Notes under the pieces: model-generated
Database searches by the model: none
Seen by the model: the letters and a program-made list of their open reading frames with translations, nothing else
Told to the model about the DNA's origin: nothing
Shown here: positions 24,612-33,225 of the stretch, one piece after another
Layout: every line of letters begins with the position of its first letter
Numbering within the stretch: position 1 is the first letter of the stretch
Made by a program: the position numbers and the translations under genes
Assembly: GCF_000383575.1 (NCBI RefSeq)
Contig: NZ_KB911579.1
Location: 1,246,221 to 1,310,220 of the forward strand
DNA: 64,000 nucleotides
Source: Salinispora oceanensis
GTDB lineage: Bacteria; Actinomycetota; Actinomycetes; Mycobacteriales; Micromonosporaceae
Reading direction: 5' to 3'

Positions 24612-25262
24612 GTGAGCGAGCGGACGCAGAACCGGGCACAGAAGTCGGAGCGGCGGTTGGCCGCGCAGCTCGCCGAGCAGAAGGCGGCCGAGGCGAAGCG
24701 CCGCCGACGACAGGCCTGGGCCGGCGGCCTCGCCGGGGTCGCCGTGGCCGCCCTCCTGGTCACCGTGTTCGTGCTGGTCGGCCCGGCCGGTGAAGAGGAG
24801 AGCAACCCGACCGCGGCCCCGTCGACGGGTGCTCCGTCAGCGGATGCCCCCGACCCGGCTGCCGGCGGCACCGAGCTGCCAAACGGGGCCGACCCCGCGC
24901 TGAACACCCCACCGACCGTGGAGGCGGGCGAGGGCGAGCTGACCGAGCTCGTCGTCACCCCGCTGATCGAGGGCACCGGGCCCGCGGTGGAGAGCGGTCA
25001 GACGATCACCGTCAACTACGTCGGCATCCTCTACAACGAGGGCGAGGAGTTCGACTCGTCCTGGTCGCGCGGGCAGCCGGCGAGCTTCCCGATCGGGGTC
25101 GGCGGAGTGATCCCCGGCTGGGACCAGGGCCTGGTCGGCGTGACCATCGGCAGCCGGGTGCAGCTGGACATCCCCGCAGAACTGGCGTATGGCACGGAAC
25201 CGGAAGGTGGCCGTCCAGCCGGTCCGCTGCGCTTCGTCGTGGATGTCCTCGGCGCGCAGTAA
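24612..25262 (+). CDS. FKBP-type peptidyl-prolyl isomerase, membrane-anchored
   Basis: 216 aa from GTG 24612 (GGGAG seven bases upstream). Basic helical N-terminus (1-35), one membrane helix (LAGVAVAALLVTVFVLVG), a Ser/Ala/Pro-rich linker and a C-terminal FKBP domain (~110-216) with VNYVGILYNEGEEFDSSW, IPGWDQGLVG and IPAELAYG. Probably folds exported proteins on the outer side of the membrane. Lies downstream of ku on the same strand after a 150-base gap. Confidence 0.9.
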   Translation: MSERTQNRAQKSERRLAAQLAEQKAAEAKRRRRQAWAGGLAGVAVAALLVTVFVLVGPAGEEESNPTAAPSTGAPSADAPDPAAGGTELPNGADPALNTPPTVEAGEGELTELVVTPLIEGTGPAVESGQTITVNYVGILYNEGEEFDSSWSRGQPASFPIGVGGVIPGWDQGLVGVTIGSRVQLDIPAELAYGTEPEGGRPAGPLRFVVDVLGAQ

Positions 25263-25394
25263 CCCGCCGCCTGCCCCGCCCCGCCACCGGTGCGGTTGGC
25301 CACAGTGGGCTTCCACACCGTTACCGAACGGCAGTAGGTTCGTCGAACCGGGGACAGCTAACCCCAAGAGGCCGGTACGGACGCGGAGGTGCGC

Positions 25395-26249
25395 ATGACA
25401 GACGACGCGGGGCGGACAGCCCGGTTGATGTGGACCCACTTCGAGCCGGTGCACGCGGTGACATACTTCCACCCCCGGGCCCGCGCGGCGTACGAGGCGA
25501 CCGGGCTACGCGGCTACTGGCGGGGCTACTTCGCCGGCCGGTCCGCGCCGCTCGGCGCCGCCACCGCGGCACCGGTGACCACGGCGTTCTACCACTTCGC
25601 CCCGCACATGGTGCAGCGCGCGCTGCCCGCGGTCTGGCAACTGGCGTCCCCGGAGGAGGCCCTGCGCGCCCGACTCACCGGCGCGGTCCAGGCCCTCGCC
25701 GAGCTCACCTACGAGCTGCCCGAGTCCCACCTCACGGAGACCGCCGACCTGATGGAGGCCGCCGCGGCCGAAACCAGGACGGCGGGCCGGGTGCTGGGGG
25801 CCGCGAACGCGGCACTGCCGCGCGGCGAGTACCCGCTCGCCCGGCTCTGGCAGGCGGCGACGGTCCTGCGGGAGCACCGTGGGGACGGGCACATCGCCGC
25901 GCTCGTCGCGGCCGACCTCGACCCGGTGGAGACGCTCGCCTGGCGGGTCGCGGTGGGAATGCCCGTGGTCACCCTGCTCGGCCGGGGCTGGACCGAGCAG
26001 GAGTGGGCGGCGGCCAAGAGTCGGCTCCACGACCGGGGGTGGCTGACCGCCGACGGCGAGCCGACCGAGCGGGGCCGGGCCGGATTCGACACCGTCGAGG
26101 CGGCCACCGACACGGCCGCGGTCCGCCCGTGGCAGGCGCTCGGTCCGGAGCGCAGCGCCCGACTCCAGGAACTGCTCGACCCGGTGGTCCGGGCCGGGCA
26201 CACCATCATCCCGCCGGACAACCCGATCGGCCTGCCGTCCCTGGGTTGA
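25395..26249 (+). CDS. SCO6745-like family protein
   Basis: 284 aa from ATG 25395 with GGAGG five bases upstream. Reads MWTHFEPVHAVTYFHPRARAAYEATGLRGYWRGYFAGRSAPLG, the start of the actinobacterial SCO6745 family, and ends with a winged-helix-like part (WTEQEWAAAKSRLHDRGWLTADG). No enzyme motif is known to me. The function is unknown; the C-terminal helix-turn-helix-like piece may bind DNA or be structural. Confidence 0.8.
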   Translation: MTDDAGRTARLMWTHFEPVHAVTYFHPRARAAYEATGLRGYWRGYFAGRSAPLGAATAAPVTTAFYHFAPHMVQRALPAVWQLASPEEALRARLTGAVQALAELTYELPESHLTETADLMEAAAAETRTAGRVLGAANAALPRGEYPLARLWQAATVLREHRGDGHIAALVAADLDPVETLAWRVAVGMPVVTLLGRGWTEQEWAAAKSRLHDRGWLTADGEPTERGRAGFDTVEAATDTAAVRPWQALGPERSARLQELLDPVVRAGHTIIPPDNPIGLPSLG

Positions 26250-26284
26250 CCGGCGCCGCTGACCCGGTCCGGCAGGATGAGGTC

Positions 26285-26986
26285 ATGACAGCTGCGGTGA
26301 TCTTCGACCTGGATGGCGTGATCGTCGACTCCGAGCCGGTCTGGGAGGAGGTCCGGCGGGCGTACGTTTCGGCGCACGGCGGCACCTGGCAGGCCGACTC
26401 GCAACGCCGGCTGATGGGCATGAGCACCGGCGAGTGGTCCCGCTACCTCAGCGGCGAACTCGGCGTCGACCGGACGGCCGAGCAGGTCGCCACCGAGGTG
26501 GTCACGGAGATGTCCCGGCGATACGCGCACCGCGTACCGCTGATCGACGGTGCCGTCGCCGCCGTGCGGCGGACGGCTGGGCGGTGGCCGCTGGGCCTGG
26601 CCAGTTCCTCCCCCACCCAGCTGATCCGGACGGCGCTGGACGCGACCGGGCTCAGTGACACCTTCGGCGCGACGCTGTCGACCGAGGAGACCCGGCATGG
26701 CAAGCCGGCGCCGGATGTCTACCTGGCGGTTGCGGAACGGCTCGGTGTCGACCCGGCCCACTGCGTCGCGGTCGAGGACTCCGCCAACGGCGTCCGGTCC
26801 GCGGCTGCCGCGGGGATGGCCGTGGTGGCGATACCACACGGGGCGTACCCGCTGGAACCGGAGGCCGAACGGCTCGCCGCGGTGGTGCTCTCCTCGATCG
26901 GCGAGCTGACGCCGGAGGTCGTGGCGACGGTCCACGGCGGTATGGCCGAGCGACGGCCGGGTACGGCAGACCAACAGGGCAGCTGA
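26285..26986 (+). CDS. HAD-superfamily phosphatase (beta-phosphoglucomutase-like)
   Basis: 233 aa. Catalytic motif I FDLDGVIVDSEP (nucleophile Asp and acid/base Asp), motif II LASSS, motif III KPAPDVYL and motif IV VEDSANGV, with an alpha-helical C1 cap between I and II. This subfamily dephosphorylates or isomerises small phosphosugars; the substrate here is not predictable. Only 9 bases separate it from the leader ORF of the next gene. Confidence 0.88.
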   Translation: MTAAVIFDLDGVIVDSEPVWEEVRRAYVSAHGGTWQADSQRRLMGMSTGEWSRYLSGELGVDRTAEQVATEVVTEMSRRYAHRVPLIDGAVAAVRRTAGRWPLGLASSSPTQLIRTALDATGLSDTFGATLSTEETRHGKPAPDVYLAVAERLGVDPAHCVAVEDSANGVRSAAAAGMAVVAIPHGAYPLEPEAERLAAVVLSSIGELTPEVVATVHGGMAERRPGTADQQGS

Positions 26987-26995
26987 GGAGATGAC

Positions 26996-27040
26996 ATGAA
27001 GGCGATGGAGACGAGCATGAAGATGGTGGAGACGGCATGA
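26996..27040 (+). CDS. 14-residue leader ORF duplicating the start of the next gene
   Basis: Reads MKAMETSMKMVETA and stops in ATGA, overlapping the next start at 27037. GGAG lies 5-6 bases before its ATG. The sequence ATGAAG occurs three times (26996, 27017, 27037), so the region may have arisen by local duplication of the start of the reductase gene. Could be a translation-coupling leader. Confidence 0.45.
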   Translation: MKAMETSMKMVETA

Positions 27041-28050
27041 AGGCGATCGTGTACGAGCGCACCGGCGACCCCACGGTGCTGCGGCCGGTTGACCGGCCGG
27101 TGCCCGAGCCGGGGGCCGGCGAGGTGCTGGTCCGGATGGCGGTCGCGGGGGTGAACCCGACGGACTGGAAGGCACGACGAGACGGCCAACTGCCGGCGGG
27201 CTGGCAGACGCCCGGCCAGGATGGCGCGGGGGTGGTCGAGGCGGTCGGCGAGGGGGTCGACCGGTCCCTCGTCGGCGAACGCGTCTGGGTGTGGGAGGCC
27301 GCCTGGCAGCGCCCCTGGGGAACAACCGCCGAGTACACGCTGGTCCCAGCCGGGCAGGCCGTCCGCCTCGGGGCCGCCTCCTTCGACCTCGGCGCGTGCC
27401 TGGGCATTCCGTTCCTGACCGCGCACCGATGCCTGACCGCTGGTGAGTACCTGCCGGACGCACTGCACGCTGGGGCGCTCGCTGGTCACACCGTGCTGGT
27501 ACAGGGTGGAGCGGGCGCGGTGGGTAATGCGGCGATTCAGCTCGCGCGCTGGGCGGACGCCTGCGTGGTCACCACGGTGAGCAGCGCAGAGAAGGGGAAG
27601 CTCGCGGCGGCAGCCGGGGCCGACCTGGTGGTCAACTACCGGGAACAGGACGTGGTGGCGGAGGTCCGCAAGATCGCGCCAGCGGGGGTCCACGCGATCG
27701 TTGAGGTCTCCACGCGGAACAGTGAGATCGATGTCCAGCTGCTCCGGACCGGCGGCGCGGTGTGTGTGTACGCCGACGATGGCGGCGGTGAGGTGACCCT
27801 GCCGGTCCGGCCCCTCATGGCCTTGAACGCCCGCTGGCAGTTCGTCCTGGTCTACACCGCGCCGAAGGCCGCGAAGGCGCAGGCGGTCGTGGATGTGGCG
27901 GCGGCGGTGGAGCAGGGTGGCGTCCGGGTGGGCGAGGAGGCGGGGCTGCCGCTGCACCACTACCCGTTGACGGCGGCCGACGCGGCGCACCAGGCAGTGG
28001 AGGAGGGGGCGGTCGGCAAGGTGTTGATCAACACCGCGAGCGACCGGTGA
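27037..28050 (+). CDS. Medium-chain reductase, quinone-oxidoreductase-like
   Basis: 337 aa of the zinc-less MDR/quinone reductase type: N-terminal GroES-like part (MKAIVYERTGDPTVLRPVDRP, GVNPTDWKARR) and a Rossmann fold with VLVQGGAGAVGNAAIQLARW (GAGAVG nucleotide site) near residue 155. Lacks the Cys cluster of zinc alcohol dehydrogenases. Probably NADPH-dependent. Start overlaps the leader ORF as ATGA. A strong terminator follows at 28159. Confidence 0.88.
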   Translation: MKAIVYERTGDPTVLRPVDRPVPEPGAGEVLVRMAVAGVNPTDWKARRDGQLPAGWQTPGQDGAGVVEAVGEGVDRSLVGERVWVWEAAWQRPWGTTAEYTLVPAGQAVRLGAASFDLGACLGIPFLTAHRCLTAGEYLPDALHAGALAGHTVLVQGGAGAVGNAAIQLARWADACVVTTVSSAEKGKLAAAAGADLVVNYREQDVVAEVRKIAPAGVHAIVEVSTRNSEIDVQLLRTGGAVCVYADDGGGEVTLPVRPLMALNARWQFVLVYTAPKAAKAQAVVDVAAAVEQGGVRVGEEAGLPLHHYPLTAADAAHQAVEEGAVGKVLINTASDR

Positions 28051-28158
28051 ACTCCGATCGAGCCGGGCGATCCTCCCCCGGTATCAAGTTCTCAGGTATC
28101 GAGGACAGAGGCGAATCTTCCTCGCGAGAATGACGGTGCGGGTCGCCCCGCGTTGAAC

Positions 28159-28195
28159 GGGCGGCCCCGGCGCGGTGCGAACGCCGGGGCCGCCC
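28159..28195 (+). terminator. Strong 14-bp hairpin terminator
   Basis: GGGCGGCCCCGGCG pairs perfectly with CGCCGGGGCCGCCC around nine bases, followed by CCCCTT. It ends the reductase transcript. In the rest of the 28051-28390 gap no gene is seen. Confidence 0.85.
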
Positions 28196-28390
28196 CCCTT
28201 GGCCACAACAGCGGCAACCCTCCCGTGCACCGGTCCGAACCGGCCGGCCGGGTGTGGGGGCGGCTAGTGCCGCAACCCGATGTTGCGACGGGAGCTGTAG
28301 CGGCTCATTGATTGGGTGTGCTGGGTGGCGGGGTGCTCGCGGAGCGGCAGGCCCGGTCGTGCCCTTCGACGGTGATGGCGAGCCCGTCGA

Positions 28391-29257
28391 TCAGTCGTCT
28401 CGTAGGGAGTCGGCGCCACGGTGGCACTGCTGGGACAGGATCCGCAAGGCGTCAGCGGAGCCCGAGTCGTTGGGCGTATAGACCTCAAGGCGATGGTCCG
28501 GGCTGTCCGGCTGCAACCAGACCTGGTAGTCGACACTCAGGCCACCCACCGTCGTGTGCTGTATGTGCATGGTTCCCGTGGTGCAGTCCGCGACATCCCG
28601 ATCCGCCCACAGCGCCGAGAAATCGTCGCTGCGCATGGTGAGTTCACCGATCAGCCCCGCCAGGCGCGCATCGGTGGGATAGCGGCCCGCGGTGAGCCGG
28701 AGGTACGCGACATGCGCGCGGGCGAGCGTGTGCCAGTTGCCGTACCGGTCGCGCATGACCGGATCGAGGAAGAACATACGAGGCATCGACGGGCGACGTT
28801 CCGACTCGTCCGGTGCCTCGAAGGCGATGTGCTCGGCGAGAAGCGCGTGCCCGCTGCGGTTCCACGCCAGCACGTCCCCACGGCGCCCCAGGACAATCGC
28901 CGGCGTGGCCTCGCCGAGAGACTCCAGGAGCGCGAGGACACGCTCGTGGGGTTCCTCCGCCGGGGGTTCGGCGAGCCGTGGCGTGGCCGAGTGCCGAGCG
29001 AGATTGTGCAGGTGCGCCGTCTCGGTCGAGTCGAGCAGCAACGCCCGGGCGAGCGCGTCGAGTACCTGCTCCGACGCCGTCTCGGCCTGCCCCTGTTCCA
29101 GCCGCGTGTAGTAGCCCGCGCTCACTCCGGCGAGCTGGGCGAGCTCCTCCCGTCGCAGCCCGGGAACGCGGCGCCCCGTGCCATAGGTGCGCAGCCCGAT
29201 CACTTCCGGGGTGACCCGGTCACGGCGACTCTTCAAGAACGTTCCGAGGCTCCCCAC
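28391..29257 (-). CDS. XRE-family regulator with MmyB-like ligand domain
   Basis: 288 aa from GTG 29257. N-terminal helix-turn-helix (FLKSRRDRVTPEVIGL, REELAQLAGVSAGYYTRLEQG) then a PAS-like MmyB domain (ILGRRGDVLAWN, LDPVMRDRYGNW, HTLARAHVAYLR). Typical length for this actinomycete family, whose ligands are often fatty acids. Divergent from an efflux pump; the palindrome at 29290 is the likely operator, so it probably controls the pump. Confidence 0.88.
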   Translation of the reverse strand: MGSLGTFLKSRRDRVTPEVIGLRTYGTGRRVPGLRREELAQLAGVSAGYYTRLEQGQAETASEQVLDALARALLLDSTETAHLHNLARHSATPRLAEPPAEEPHERVLALLESLGEATPAIVLGRRGDVLAWNRSGHALLAEHIAFEAPDESERRPSMPRMFFLDPVMRDRYGNWHTLARAHVAYLRLTAGRYPTDARLAGLIGELTMRSDDFSALWADRDVADCTTGTMHIQHTTVGGLSVDYQVWLQPDSPDHRLEVYTPNDSGSADALRILSQQCHRGADSLRDD

Positions 29258-29289
29258 GTCGGCCAGCGTAAGCCGATCGTGAGTGCCAC

Positions 29290-29314
29290 TGGGTATACCT
29301 GCCAGGTGTACCCA
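29290..29314. promoter_or_regulatory. 25-bp near-perfect palindrome between XRE regulator and MFS pump
   Basis: TGGGTATACCT-GCC-AGGTGTACCCA, 10 of 11 positions matching between arms. It lies in the divergent space between the regulator start (29257) and pump start (29360), and is the likely regulator binding site. Confidence 0.7.
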
Positions 29315-29359
29315 CAGCAGGGGGGTGGCTGTCGACAGGCGATTGCCGACGATCGAGGC

Positions 29360-30886
29360 ATGTCGGAAGAGCGCACACACAACTCACCCGGCCTGCGCGC
29401 GTGGCTGGGACTGCTGGTCGTACTCGGGCCGGTCCTGCTGGTTTCCATGGACGGGTCGATCCTGTTCCTGGCGATGCCGCGAGTCAGTCAGGACCTCACC
29501 CCCACCGCTGATCAGGCCCTGTGGATCCTGGACATCTACGGCTTCGCGGTCGGCTCGCTGCTGATCGCGTTCGGCAACCTCGGGGACCGGTACGGTCGGC
29601 TGAAGTTGCTGATGATCGGGGCGACCGTCTTCGGCCTGGCCTCCGCGGCATCCGCCTTCGCGCCCAACGCGGAACTTCTCGTCGCGTCCCGCGCCCTGAT
29701 GGGTGTGGCCGGCGCGACTCTCCTGCCGTCGGCCCTGGCTGTGCTGAGCGAGCTGTTCAGCGACCCCAAGCGGCGCGCGCAGGCCATCGGTATCTTCGCC
29801 GCGGCCTTCGCGGCAGGGTTCGCCATCGGCCCCGTCGCGGGTGGCGTCCTGTTGGAACGCTTCTGGTGGGGCTCGGTCTTCCTGATCAACCTGCCCGTCA
29901 TCGCCCTGTTCCTCGTCTTCGCGCCCATCCTGCTGCGTGAAGTGAGTACGACCCGACCCGGCCGCATTGACGGCCTCAGCCTCGTGGCCTCGGCGGCCGG
30001 CCTTCTGGGTGCCGTGTACGCCCTCAAGCACGCGGCCGCCGAAGGATTCTCCACGCTCTCCGTCGTCGTGGGACTGGGCGGCCTCGTGCTCTTGGCCTTG
30101 TTCGTGCGTCGGCAGCGGCACCTCGAGTACCCGTTGATGGACTTCTCCCTCTTCCGGGACCGGGTCTTCACCGTCGCGATCATCACCGGCCTGCTGCCGC
30201 TGGCGGCCTGGTCGGCGGCCGCCTACCTGTCGGGTGTCTACCTCCAGTCCGTCCTGGACCTTCCTGTCCTGCAGGCAGCCCTCCTGGCACTGCCCGGCGC
30301 GGTGGTCCTCATCGTCACCTGCGTCGTCACACCCACGGTGGTCGACCGCATCGGTAAGCGGACGGTCCTGATCATCTGTCACTTCTCCATCGCGACCGGA
30401 CTGCTGTTCCTGCTGCCCACCACCATCACCGACGGGGTCGGCTGGTACATCGCGTCCACGTCCATCGCGGGTCTTGGCTACGGCATCTCCTTCAGCGTCG
30501 TCGCCGACACCGCGGTCGGCGCGGTGCCCGCCGAACGAGCCGGGTCAGCCGGGGCCATCGCCGAGACCAGCAACGAGATCGGCAACGCCCTCGGTATCGC
30601 GCTCATCGGCTCCCTCGCCGCGCTGCTCTTCCGGCTACAAGGGCCTGATCTCGCTCCCACGCTCGACGAGACCCTGCACCTGCCCGGTCTCACGTCCGCG
30701 GTGATCACGGACGCGAAGTCGGCCTTCGTCACCGGCCTGCACGCGGCGGTAGCGGTGACCAGCCTCCTGCACGTCGCACTCGGCGTCCTGGCACTTCGCT
30801 GGCTGCCCAAGGCCGCGACTGAGCAGCCGGCCTCGGACTCCCTGTCCGAGGAGAAGGCCGATCGCGTGGAGAGCACGCCTCGTTGA
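29360..30886 (+). CDS. MFS drug efflux transporter, DHA2 (14-helix) type
   Basis: 508 aa with about 14 hydrophobic segments. Start: LVVLGPVLLVSMDGSILFLAMPRVSQDL (DHA2 motif D1 region), the GDRYGRLKLL loop (motif A) and MGVAGATLLPSALAVLSELF (motif C-like). QacA/SmvA-like exporters of quaternary or lipophilic drugs have this form. Divergent from its probable regulator at 28391. Confidence 0.9.
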   Translation: MSEERTHNSPGLRAWLGLLVVLGPVLLVSMDGSILFLAMPRVSQDLTPTADQALWILDIYGFAVGSLLIAFGNLGDRYGRLKLLMIGATVFGLASAASAFAPNAELLVASRALMGVAGATLLPSALAVLSELFSDPKRRAQAIGIFAAAFAAGFAIGPVAGGVLLERFWWGSVFLINLPVIALFLVFAPILLREVSTTRPGRIDGLSLVASAAGLLGAVYALKHAAAEGFSTLSVVVGLGGLVLLALFVRRQRHLEYPLMDFSLFRDRVFTVAIITGLLPLAAWSAAAYLSGVYLQSVLDLPVLQAALLALPGAVVLIVTCVVTPTVVDRIGKRTVLIICHFSIATGLLFLLPTTITDGVGWYIASTSIAGLGYGISFSVVADTAVGAVPAERAGSAGAIAETSNEIGNALGIALIGSLAALLFRLQGPDLAPTLDETLHLPGLTSAVITDAKSAFVTGLHAAVAVTSLLHVALGVLALRWLPKAATEQPASDSLSEEKADRVESTPR

Positions 30887-30939
30887 CGACACCGGCTCCG
30901 GCGTCACCCGACGGGGACGGCTCACCCCGACGCCGTCCA

Positions 30940-32577
30940 CTAGGAAGAGGTCAACTCCTGGACGGCGAGATCCCCCTCGGCGTACCGGGACCGGACCGCC
31001 TTCTTGTCGAACTTACCCACGCTGGTCTTCGGCACAGCGTCGATGACCGCCCAACGCTCGGGGAGCTGCCAGCGGGCCACCGACTCGGCGAGGAAGCCCC
31101 GCAGCTCCGCAACCCCGGCCTTCGCCCCCTCCCGGAACACCACGGTCGCCAACGGCCGCTCGCCCCACCGCCGGTCCGGGACCCCTACCACGCAGGCCTC
31201 GACCACATCCGGGTGGGCCATCAGCGCGTTCTCCAGCTCCACCGAGGAGATCCACTCACCGCCGGACTTGATGACGTCCTTCGCCCGGTCGGTCAACGTC
31301 AGGTAGCCATCCGGGGAGAGGGTGCCGACATCACCCGTACGCAGCCAGCCATCCCGGAACGTCTCCTCGTCCGGGGCCTCGTCGCCGACGTACCGCCCGG
31401 TCACCCACGGCCCGCGGACCTCCAGCTCCCCCACGGACGTGCCGTCGGCGGGCAGCCGCTTGCCCTGCGGGCCAACGATCCGGGCCTCGACCCCGGCCGG
31501 GACCCGCCCCTGGGTGTAGCGGTACTGCCACGCCTTGGCCTCGTCAACGCCGGCCGGCGGGCGGGCCACCGAACCGAGCGGAGAGGTTTCGGTCATGCCC
31601 CAGGCGTGAATGATCCGGATGTCGTGCCGCTCCTCAAAGGCGTGCATCAGCGCCGGCGGGCACGCCGACCCACCCACGATCACCTCTCCCAGGGAGCTGG
31701 TGTCAACCTCGTGACTGTCCAGGTGGGCGAGCAGATCGGTCCAGATGGTGGGGACGGCACCGGCGATGGTCGGCCGCTCCGCGGCGATCATCTCGGCGAT
31801 CGGGGGCGCCTGGAGAAACCGGTCCGGCAGGAGCAGCGACGCGCCGCAGAGGAACGCCGCGTAGGGCAGCCCCCAGGACATCGCGTGGAACATCGGCACG
31901 ATGCCCAGGACCCGGTCCTGCGGCCCGAGGCTGAACGACTCCGGTAGGCATACCTGGAGCGAGTGCAGGTAGATCGAGCGGTGTGAGTAGGCCACCCCCC
32001 TGGGGTTGCCGGTGGTCCCGGAGGTGTAGCAGAGCGCGGCGGCGGAGCGCTCGTCCACGTCCGGCCAGTCGTAGGTGTCCGGCCTGCCGGCCAGCAGGGC
32101 ATCCCAGTGATGCACGGAGATCCGGTCGCCGGCCGCCGCGACCAGCGGGGCGGGGTCACCACCGCCGACCACCACCACGTGCCGGACGGTGGTCATGTCG
32201 CCGATGACCTTCGCCAGCAGCGGGATCAGGGTCGTGTCGACGAGCACCACCCGGTCCTGCGCGTGGTTGGCGATGTAGGCGATCTGGTCCGGGAGGAGGC
32301 GGATGTTGAGCGTGTGCAGCACCGCGCCCATGCTCGGCACCGCGAAGTAGGCCACCAGGTGCTCGGTGTTGTTCCACAGGAAGGTGGCGACGCGCTCGTC
32401 CCCGGTCACACCGCACTCGTCTCGCAGCGCGTGCGCCAGCTGGGCGGCCGAGCGCGCCACGTCGGCGTAGCTCATCCGACGCGGCTCGGCACCGGTCCAG
32501 GTGACCACCGTGGCCGCGCTGTGCACGGTGGCGCCGTGGTCAAGAATCCGGGAGACCTGGAGGGGGGCATCCATCAT
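30940..32577 (-). CDS. Long-chain fatty-acid/acyl-CoA ligase (AMP-forming)
   Basis: 545 aa of the ANL family. Signatures: phosphate loop YTSGTTGNPRGVAYSHRS (~190), MTETSPLGS, WLRTGDVGTLSPDGYL and the C-terminal GKFDKK with catalytic Lys. FADD-type enzymes activate fatty or medium-chain acids as CoA thioesters. Start set at the first ATG of ATGATG (32577), with CGGAG five bases before; open frame extends to 32616. Convergent with the MFS gene, divergent from the NUDIX gene. Confidence 0.9.
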   Translation of the reverse strand: MMDAPLQVSRILDHGATVHSAATVVTWTGAEPRRMSYADVARSAAQLAHALRDECGVTGDERVATFLWNNTEHLVAYFAVPSMGAVLHTLNIRLLPDQIAYIANHAQDRVVLVDTTLIPLLAKVIGDMTTVRHVVVVGGGDPAPLVAAAGDRISVHHWDALLAGRPDTYDWPDVDERSAAALCYTSGTTGNPRGVAYSHRSIYLHSLQVCLPESFSLGPQDRVLGIVPMFHAMSWGLPYAAFLCGASLLLPDRFLQAPPIAEMIAAERPTIAGAVPTIWTDLLAHLDSHEVDTSSLGEVIVGGSACPPALMHAFEERHDIRIIHAWGMTETSPLGSVARPPAGVDEAKAWQYRYTQGRVPAGVEARIVGPQGKRLPADGTSVGELEVRGPWVTGRYVGDEAPDEETFRDGWLRTGDVGTLSPDGYLTLTDRAKDVIKSGGEWISSVELENALMAHPDVVEACVVGVPDRRWGERPLATVVFREGAKAGVAELRGFLAESVARWQLPERWAVIDAVPKTSVGKFDKKAVRSRYAEGDLAVQELTSS

Positions 32578-32672
32578 CGTGCTCCGCATGAGCAACAAAG
32601 TAGTGTCGCCGATCACATCTGGGAACCCCGGATCTCCATCTCGCCTCGGCGGCGGTGCGTAAATTAGCCGGG

Positions 32673-33164
32673 GTGAGCATTTCCTGGGCAGATTCCTACG
32701 TCGGACAGCTCCGTGCCCTCGCTGGTGACCGGACGCTGATGTTCGTCGGTGCGCGCGCGGTGGTGCGGGACAGCGCGAGCCGGATCCTGCTGATCCAACG
32801 CGCCGACAACGGGCACTGGGCCATGCCGGCGGGGGCGATGGAGCTGGGTGAGTCGATCGCCGACTGCGCGGTACGGGAGGTTCGGGAGGAGACCGGGCTG
32901 CGCGCCCTGCGGGTCAGTGCCTTCGCCCTCTACACCGGGCCGGATCGCACCCACACCAACATGTACGGGCACACGTACCAGATCTTCACCACCGCGTTCC
33001 GGGTGGAGGAGTGGGAGGGGGACCTCACCCGGATCACCGATGAGACCACCGATGCCGCCTTCTTCGACCGTGGCCAACTGCCCAGCCCGCTGTCGGCCAG
33101 CGTCCCGGAGACTCTTGCCGACCTGGATGTCTTCGAGCAGACGAACCGCCTGATCCTCAAATAG
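32673..33164 (+). CDS. NUDIX hydrolase
   Basis: 163 aa from GTG 32673 (GTG 32655 also possible). The NUDIX box is complete: GAMELGESIADCAVREVREETGL, fitting GX5EX7REVXEEXGL. Such enzymes hydrolyse nucleoside diphosphate derivatives; no specificity motif stands out. Followed by hldE after 61 bases on the same strand. Confidence 0.88.
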   Translation: MSISWADSYVGQLRALAGDRTLMFVGARAVVRDSASRILLIQRADNGHWAMPAGAMELGESIADCAVREVREETGLRALRVSAFALYTGPDRTHTNMYGHTYQIFTTAFRVEEWEGDLTRITDETTDAAFFDRGQLPSPLSASVPETLADLDVFEQTNRLILK

Positions 33165-33225
33165 CCCGCCGCCGCTCCCGCACCGCCAGGTTTGGCCCGG
33201 CGGACCGGCGGGGACCCGGAGGGAC

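Noticed and set aside
28421..29359. Long 5' extension of the DHA2 pump frame
   Set aside because: It is antisense to the XRE regulator, which has clear helix-turn-helix and MmyB features.
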